This document shows, piece by piece, positions 59,711-64,000 of a stretch of DNA of 64,000 nt. The notes below the pieces were generated by a model. It saw only the letters and a program-made list of their open reading frames with translations, was not told where the DNA came from and did not search any database. Source of the DNA: Pseudobdellovibrionaceae bacterium (lineage in GTDB: Bacteria; Bdellovibrionota; FAC87; UBA2466; JACKAF01); the NCBI GenBank assembly GCA_020635235.1, contig JACKAF010000002.1:434001-498000 (forward strand). The letters are read 5' to 3'. Each line of letters starts with the position of its first letter. Position 1 is the stretch's first letter. Both the position numbers and the translations under genes were made by a program.

Positions 59711-60715
59711 CTACGATTGACCCGGTACGGAAGGGCTTCGCAGTTTTTGGAAAAGCAGATCGGCCATGACAGCGTGGCCGCCGGCGTTCGGGTGGGGATC
59801 GTCTGCCTGCACCCATAAAGTATTTTCCTTACCCCCAAAATTTGTAGAGAACGCCTCAAACGCGTTCAACGTGTCTAGGCCGTCGCTTTTGAACTGCGCT
59901 TCAATCGTCTGGTAAATGGGCGCGTACGCTGAGTCCGCGCCAAGATCGTGTGTATCGGGAACAATCATGACTAGAAAAGGCACTCCTTTTTCCGTTGCCA
60001 TCCGGTGCATTTGCTTCAGATAGCCTCGTGTGTTTTTCCAGTCCTGGCTTTGTGGCGTGTAAAGATCACGATAGTATTCCGGCAGACTTTTTTGGTTCGC
60101 GTAACGAAAGGAGAGCCCTTGAAGCTCGCTGTTCAGGTACGCGGCGAGAAACGAATACCGTGCCAAAGGGTTCGAGTTCTCTGGGTTGGGCTCGGCGTCG
60201 TTGATGAAGTAGTGTAAAACAACCCGGTCAGGATTTACTTTTTCGAATTGTCTCCGGAATATCTCAAACTGGCAGAAGCTGTTGTAGTTGCCGGTTCCCG
60301 CGTTGGCTATCTCGACGGTCTGCGTGGGCCGGTCTTGTTGGAGTTTGTTCGCTAGTTGGGTGGTGAAAATCTTCTCTTCCGGAACTCCCCATCCCATCGT
60401 GATGGAGCTTCCTAGAACAAAAATGCGTTCGGAGTTTGCTCCCTTGTTTTGCGTGAGTTCGGGACTGCGGTGGCCAAGTCCGTTCAGTCGAATATCTACA
60501 CCCATTAGGTGAGCTTCACTGTTTGGGCGATGAACGTGCGTAAGTACGCCGAGCGGGTCGCGCATCTTTAGGGTTTTGGCGTACTTTACCATTTCAATCG
60601 TATAGATGTTTTTTTGCGAGCTGATTACCCGGAGTGCCGTTTCAAATATGACCAGGCTGAGAAGGCAGCTCCCGCCAAAGAGAGCAGCTTTGATTAGGTA
60701 CTTTTGGGTTTTCAC
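59711..60715 (-). CDS. SGNH/GDSL-type hydrolase (membrane-anchored)
   Basis: The 334-residue protein has an N-terminal membrane anchor (AALFGGSCLLSLVIFETAL) and SGNH blocks: VLGSSITMGWGVPEE (serine), NAGTGNYNS (glycine/asparagine), HYFINDAEP and the catalytic pair DDPHPNAGGH. Such enzymes transfer or remove acyl groups on cell-surface polymers. It lies 9 bases after the MBOAT gene. The pair MBOAT with SGNH is known from polysaccharide O-acetylation. Confidence 0.85.
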   Translation of the reverse strand: MKTQKYLIKAALFGGSCLLSLVIFETALRVISSQKNIYTIEMVKYAKTLKMRDPLGVLTHVHRPNSEAHLMGVDIRLNGLGHRSPELTQNKGANSERIFVLGSSITMGWGVPEEKIFTTQLANKLQQDRPTQTVEIANAGTGNYNSFCQFEIFRRQFEKVNPDRVVLHYFINDAEPNPENSNPLARYSFLAAYLNSELQGLSFRYANQKSLPEYYRDLYTPQSQDWKNTRGYLKQMHRMATEKGVPFLVMIVPDTHDLGADSAYAPIYQTIEAQFKSDGLDTLNAFEAFSTNFGGKENTLWVQADDPHPNAGGHAVMADLLFQKLRSPSVPGQS

Positions 60716-60724
60716 GGACGCCTC

Positions 60725-62125
60725 CTAGAATTGAAAATAGACGAAAGGCCGGGCCTCTTTCACACTCAAGAGCAAAAACACTATCAGTAGAGAGGTGACA
60801 GTGTAATAGGTCATTCGAAAGAATGCCGGCAGACGCAAAATAGGGTACTCATCGCGGGTTTTGTGCACAGGGTAATCGAGAAGAAACAGAACTCCGTAGA
60901 GCACTGCCAACATTCCGTAGGCGGGAAGATCTATCGTGCCTTGGAAGGAAAACAGTTTTTTTAGAATTCCCCACATCGTAGCGAAGTCGGGCGAGCGAAA
61001 GGGTAGCCAGGTAAGAATAACGAGGAAGTGGGTAAACACGATTTTGATGGGACGGAACGCAGAGGGCGTGTTGCCCCGTCTTCCCACAAACTTATGAACC
61101 GCAAGATAAAGTCCGTGAAGAAAACCCCAAAAGACAAAAGTTAGGTTTGCCCCATGCCACAATCCGCCGAGTAGCATGGTGATCATCAGATTCATATAGG
61201 TGCGGGCCGGGCCTTTGCGGTTCCCGCCGAGTGGGATGTAAAGGTATTCCTTTAGCCAGGTGGAGAGCGAAATATGCCACCGGTGCCAGAATTCCGTGAT
61301 GTTTTCGGCAAGGTAGGGCTGGCGGAAGTTTATCATCAGGTCGATGCCAAACCATTTGGAGACTCCCCGGGCAATATCAGTGTAGCCGGAGAAGTCGAAA
61401 TAGATTTGAAGCGTAAAAATTAAGAGCCCTTCCCACAGGTCAAAGCTTCCTAGGCTCTGCCAGTTTTCAAACGCCTGATCGGCGTACGGGGAGATTTGAT
61501 CGCTCAGGATAACCTTCTTTATGTAACCCGTAAGAATGAGTAGGGCGCCTTGATGAATGAGGCGTCGATCAATGGGTTTGGCTAGGTTTTGAAGTTGGGG
61601 GAGCAGATGGCTCGCGCGTTCAATCGGGCCGGCAACGAGTTGTGGAAAGAAGGAAACATAAAGGGCGAAGTCCCTAAGGTTGTCGCAGGGTTTTATTTCT
61701 CCACGCCAAACTTCTATCGTGTAAGACATAGTTTGGAATGTATAGAAACTAATGCCCACCGGCAGAATGATGTTTAGCGTGAACGGGTGCACCTGCCAGC
61801 CGATCAAGGCAGAGAAATCGGCAAAAGAGTCTGCAAAAAAGTTGAAGTACTTAAAAAAGCCGAGGATGCCCAAGTTGGTTGCAATGCTGATGAGGAGAAA
61901 CCGTCTACCCTTTTCTCTGCTGGGGGCCCCCGCTATTCCTTTGCCGCAGTAAAAATCTACCAAGGTCGATAGGAGTAGAAGGCCGCAGAATTTCACGTTC
62001 CAAAAAGAATAGAAGATGTAACTGGCAACTAGCAGAAGGTAGCTGCGCCATTTGGGGGGGGATAAGAAAAAGCCGACGAGCGTGGCGGCCAAGAAAAACG
62101 GGAAGCTGATTGTGTTAAATAGCAT
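60725..62125 (-). CDS. MBOAT O-acyltransferase, AlgI-like
   Basis: The 466-residue protein has about 11 membrane helices and the MBOAT core EFWHRWHISLSTWLKEYLYI followed by PLGGNRKG, with the second conserved histidine in GGLWHGANLTF. AlgI and related enzymes move acyl groups across the membrane for O-acetylation of exopolymers. The neighbouring SGNH genes are the expected partners for the final transfer. The substrate polymer is unknown, as no polymer synthase lies nearby. Confidence 0.9.
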   Translation of the reverse strand: MLFNTISFPFFLAATLVGFFLSPPKWRSYLLLVASYIFYSFWNVKFCGLLLLSTLVDFYCGKGIAGAPSREKGRRFLLISIATNLGILGFFKYFNFFADSFADFSALIGWQVHPFTLNIILPVGISFYTFQTMSYTIEVWRGEIKPCDNLRDFALYVSFFPQLVAGPIERASHLLPQLQNLAKPIDRRLIHQGALLILTGYIKKVILSDQISPYADQAFENWQSLGSFDLWEGLLIFTLQIYFDFSGYTDIARGVSKWFGIDLMINFRQPYLAENITEFWHRWHISLSTWLKEYLYIPLGGNRKGPARTYMNLMITMLLGGLWHGANLTFVFWGFLHGLYLAVHKFVGRRGNTPSAFRPIKIVFTHFLVILTWLPFRSPDFATMWGILKKLFSFQGTIDLPAYGMLAVLYGVLFLLDYPVHKTRDEYPILRLPAFFRMTYYTVTSLLIVFLLLSVKEARPFVYFQF

Positions 62126-62238
62126 TGGGGTTCGGGGGTCGGTTTATCTTCTTATTTTAACTCAAGAGCACCCTAACGGCGACAATGGAGCGTAGCGACA
62201 CGGGTGGCTGCGCTATACTAAAGCCTTCGGGGGCCCGG

Positions 62239-63381
62239 ATGAAAATAATGAAGAAAACAATTCTCTTTCTGTTTGTGACACTAGCGCTCTCAGAGGTGCT
62301 GCTTCGTGTCTTTTTCAAACCTTCGCCTCCTCCTCCGCTCTTCGACGTGGCCACCATGCCCTCGGTTCTTGCAGAGCCCTGGTTTCCGGAATGGGAGAGA
62401 GAACACGCAAAATTGACACGGGAGTTCAAGGCCTACGAGTTGTACGCGTTAGAGCCTTTTGACGGGAAGTACGTCGGCGTAACTAGCGAAGGCTATCGCC
62501 GTACTCTCAACGCCATCGCGGAAACTGAGAAAGCCACACACATTGGGCTCTTTGGCGGGAGCACGATGTGGGGAGGGCTTGCACGGGATTCTCATACAAT
62601 TGCTTCTGAGCTAAGCGCGGCTCTAAACGGGACGGGTTTTCCTGCATGGGTGACAAACTACGGTCAGGTCGGTTTTGTGTTCTCACAGGAAATTCACCAG
62701 GCCTTGCGGATTAGCTACTCAACTAAGCCACCGCAGGTGATGATTTTCATGGATGGAGTCTGTGATATTTTGGCGGGCCTCGCGAATTTTGTGAACGGTG
62801 TTACCGATCCTGCGGGTAAGCCTTGGGAATATGACAAATACCACTATCTTTTTCAGATGGGAAAGACGGGTGAAGTCGCCTGGTCCGATGTTGCCAAAAA
62901 ATCTATGCTGGTCAGAAGACTATTAAAAGTTGCCGAGCAGCGTGGGTGGGTAGAGCCCGATCGGAAAAACCGCTTTGTAGCGCCGACAGAGCAAGATAAG
63001 TCGCGCTTAGCGGAACAGGTTTCCGATCAATACTTAAGAACTTTAGCAACGGCAAGCCGGGCTTTTCGAGGGACGGGCGCTCGTCCAATCTTTGTTTTAC
63101 AGCCAGCGATCTTTTTGAAGAACCCGCTTAGCGAAGAGGAAAAAGAGGCTATGGATCGCAACAAAGCTTGGCAGGGAATTGTTGCCGATGCGTATGCGAA
63201 AATTCGTGCTGGATCTCAGAAGCTTCCGAGTGACGTGGAGTTTTGGGATATTTCTGAGATCTTTCAGGGGAGCTCGGAGACTCTCTACGCAGATATCATG
63301 CACTATTCAGAGGCAGGAAATCGCAAAATCGCGCAGGCCCTTTCATCCCGCCTTCGGGCCCAGCCAGATCCGTTGCTCTAA
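62239..63381 (+). CDS. Second SGNH-type hydrolase of the O-acylation cluster
   Basis: From the ATG at 62239 (a second in-frame ATG at 62248) the 380-residue product has an N-terminal anchor (MKKTILFLFVTLALSEVLLR), a serine block in HIGLFGGSTMWGG, and a C-terminal DIMHYSEAGN with the catalytic His. It diverges from the MBOAT gene, so it is probably controlled separately. The fold is the same as in the SGNH at 59711, but the sequences are not closely alike. The 113 bases between 62126 and 62238 hold the divergent promoters. Confidence 0.8.
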   Translation: MKIMKKTILFLFVTLALSEVLLRVFFKPSPPPPLFDVATMPSVLAEPWFPEWEREHAKLTREFKAYELYALEPFDGKYVGVTSEGYRRTLNAIAETEKATHIGLFGGSTMWGGLARDSHTIASELSAALNGTGFPAWVTNYGQVGFVFSQEIHQALRISYSTKPPQVMIFMDGVCDILAGLANFVNGVTDPAGKPWEYDKYHYLFQMGKTGEVAWSDVAKKSMLVRRLLKVAEQRGWVEPDRKNRFVAPTEQDKSRLAEQVSDQYLRTLATASRAFRGTGARPIFVLQPAIFLKNPLSEEEKEAMDRNKAWQGIVADAYAKIRAGSQKLPSDVEFWDISEIFQGSSETLYADIMHYSEAGNRKIAQALSSRLRAQPDPLL

Positions 63382-63389
63382 AGGAACGC

Positions 63390-63530
63390 CTAGTTCAAGT
63401 TGTAGATATAAGGCGTCGCCGCGTCCTGCGTGCTTGTCAGAGCCAGCAGCAAAAAAACCGCCAGAGCCGCCACGAGAGGCCAAATCCAGTAGTGTTTATA
63501 GGTTCTTAGAAGGCTGAGTGTGCGTAGCAT
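63390..63530 (-). CDS. DUF5989-like 46-residue membrane protein
   Basis: On the minus strand, ATG at 63530 to TAG at 63390 gives 46 residues: MLRTLSLLRTYKHYWIWP, one hydrophobic helix (LVAALAVFLLLAL) and the C-terminal STQDAATPYIYNLN. The ending A-x-P-x-IY at the C-terminus and the short plan match DUF5989 proteins, which occur beside SGNH/MBOAT genes. It is converging with the SGNH gene, with 8 bases between the stops. This gene is easy to miss because of its size. Confidence 0.65.
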   Translation of the reverse strand: MLRTLSLLRTYKHYWIWPLVAALAVFLLLALTSTQDAATPYIYNLN

Positions 63531-63568
63531 AGTCCTTCTAGTGTACCCCAAAAACCCCCAAAATAAAC

Positions 63569-63585
63569 TTGATGCGATGCATCAA
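63569..63585. promoter_or_regulatory. Perfect palindrome upstream of the DUF819-like gene
   Basis: TTGATGC-gat-GCATCAA has perfect 7-base arms and lies 56 bases before the ATG at 63641. It resembles the sites at the nar promoter in the outer TTGAT/ATCAA halves, but the centre is 7 bases instead of 4, so FNR itself is unlikely to bind. It is an operator candidate for another regulator. Confidence 0.5.
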
Positions 63586-63640
63586 ATTGACTAGGGTGTG
63601 AAGCTTCTCGGCGTATACCGGTCTCTTTTGGAGGACTTAA

Positions 63641-64000
63641 ATGATTCAGGATCCTATTGCCGTATTAGCGGTGTTATTGGTGGTTTTGGCGGTGTTGTTT
63701 TCCGCGGCGGCTCATCCGAGCATTGGGAAGATTTTCAAAGTAGTCCCCTTGTTGGTTTTTGCCTACTTTGTGCCCACTCTGCTTTCGAATACCCACATCA
63801 TTCCGCTGGAGAGTCCGACCTATACGTTCATAAAGAAGTGGCTGTTGCCTTCAAGCCTGCTGCTTTTGACGATGTCTGTGGATATTCCGGCGATCATGGG
63901 GCTTGGTAAGAAAGTATTGTATCTGTTTTTTGGTGCGACGGCGGGTATCGTGATCGGTGCGCCCCTTGCGTACCTCGCGTTTGGCTGGCTGATCCCACCC
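63641..64000 (+). CDS. DUF819-like membrane protein, N-terminal part (runs off the right edge)
   Basis: The ATG at 63641 follows TTTGGAGGAC. The 120 residues seen have a first helix (IAVLAVLLVVLAVLFSAAA), a short motif GKIFKVVPLLVFAYFVPTLL, then LPSSLLLLTMSVDIPAIMGLG. This matches the N-terminal part of DUF819 (YjcL-like) proteins, which have about ten helices and unknown cargo. The rest lies beyond the window. Confidence 0.65.
   Translation, partial: MIQDPIAVLAVLLVVLAVLFSAAAHPSIGKIFKVVPLLVFAYFVPTLLSNTHIIPLESPTYTFIKKWLLPSSLLLLTMSVDIPAIMGLGKKVLYLFFGATAGIVIGAPLAYLAFGWLIPP

Overview
The window looks like a chromosomal segment of a Gram-negative bacterium with c-type cytochromes, lipoproteins and a tmRNA. 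The gene set (alternative complex III, Nar-type nitrate reductase, many secreted proteins of unknown function, AACTGTCCC repeats) would fit a Bdellovibrionota/deltaproteobacteria-like lineage. That placement is an inference from gene content, not a phylogenetic result.

Region 1 (1-15.5 kb, almost all minus strand) is an anaerobic respiration locus. A membrane-anchored dihaem cytochrome c (narC-like), narGHJI and then actABCDE and the start of actF (alternative complex III) run as one tightly overlapping operon. The promoter side carries a perfect FNR-type box (TTGAT-N4-ATCAA). Upstream lie a CRP/FNR-family regulator and a cNMP-binding protein without a DNA-binding domain, with further FNR-type boxes. 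The arrangement suggests that quinol oxidation by complex III, cytochrome c transfer and nitrate reduction are made together under oxygen limitation.

Region 2 (15.6-21.2 kb) is signalling. It holds an orphan PAS histidine kinase and a three-gene operon: a sigma54-type response regulator, a periplasmic binding protein, and a hybrid kinase with a C-terminal receiver. A strong sigma54 (-24/-12) promoter lies upstream of that operon.

Region 3 (21.3-38.5 kb, plus strand) is an integrative conjugative-type element. It starts with a 670-bp regulatory zone holding repeated TGTMCG-N2-4-CGKACA palindromes. Two sigma-region-4-only proteins and micro membrane proteins follow, then a type IV secretion operon (VirB2, 3, 4, 5, 6, 8, 9, 10 and a VirD4 coupling protein). 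Inside the operon are a collagen-like lipoprotein and a MazF/PemK-type toxin-antitoxin pair. The end carries a replication-relaxation protein, 12-bp iteron-like repeats, a nested 117-bp inverted repeat, a candidate RHH protein and a large serine recombinase. The recombinase reading frame runs through the antisense strand of ssrA (tmRNA), which marks a likely right junction. No classical relaxase, VirB1 or VirB11 is visible, and no left junction was found.

Region 4 (38.6-64 kb) is mixed chromosomal sequence. It has an alpha/beta hydrolase sharing a duplicated promoter with ssrA, small conserved families (DUF1543, DUF1697, DUF167, SnoaL-like, DinB), a GT1 glycosyltransferase with a C45 acyltransferase-TPR protein, a Kef-type antiporter and a DUF1704/MATCAP-like metallopeptidase. 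A run of secreted unknowns, a dgcN-dgcA D-glutamate pathway pair beside a degenerate amidohydrolase, a SGNH-MBOAT-SGNH-DUF5989 O-acylation cluster, and a truncated DUF819 transporter-like gene at the right edge follow.
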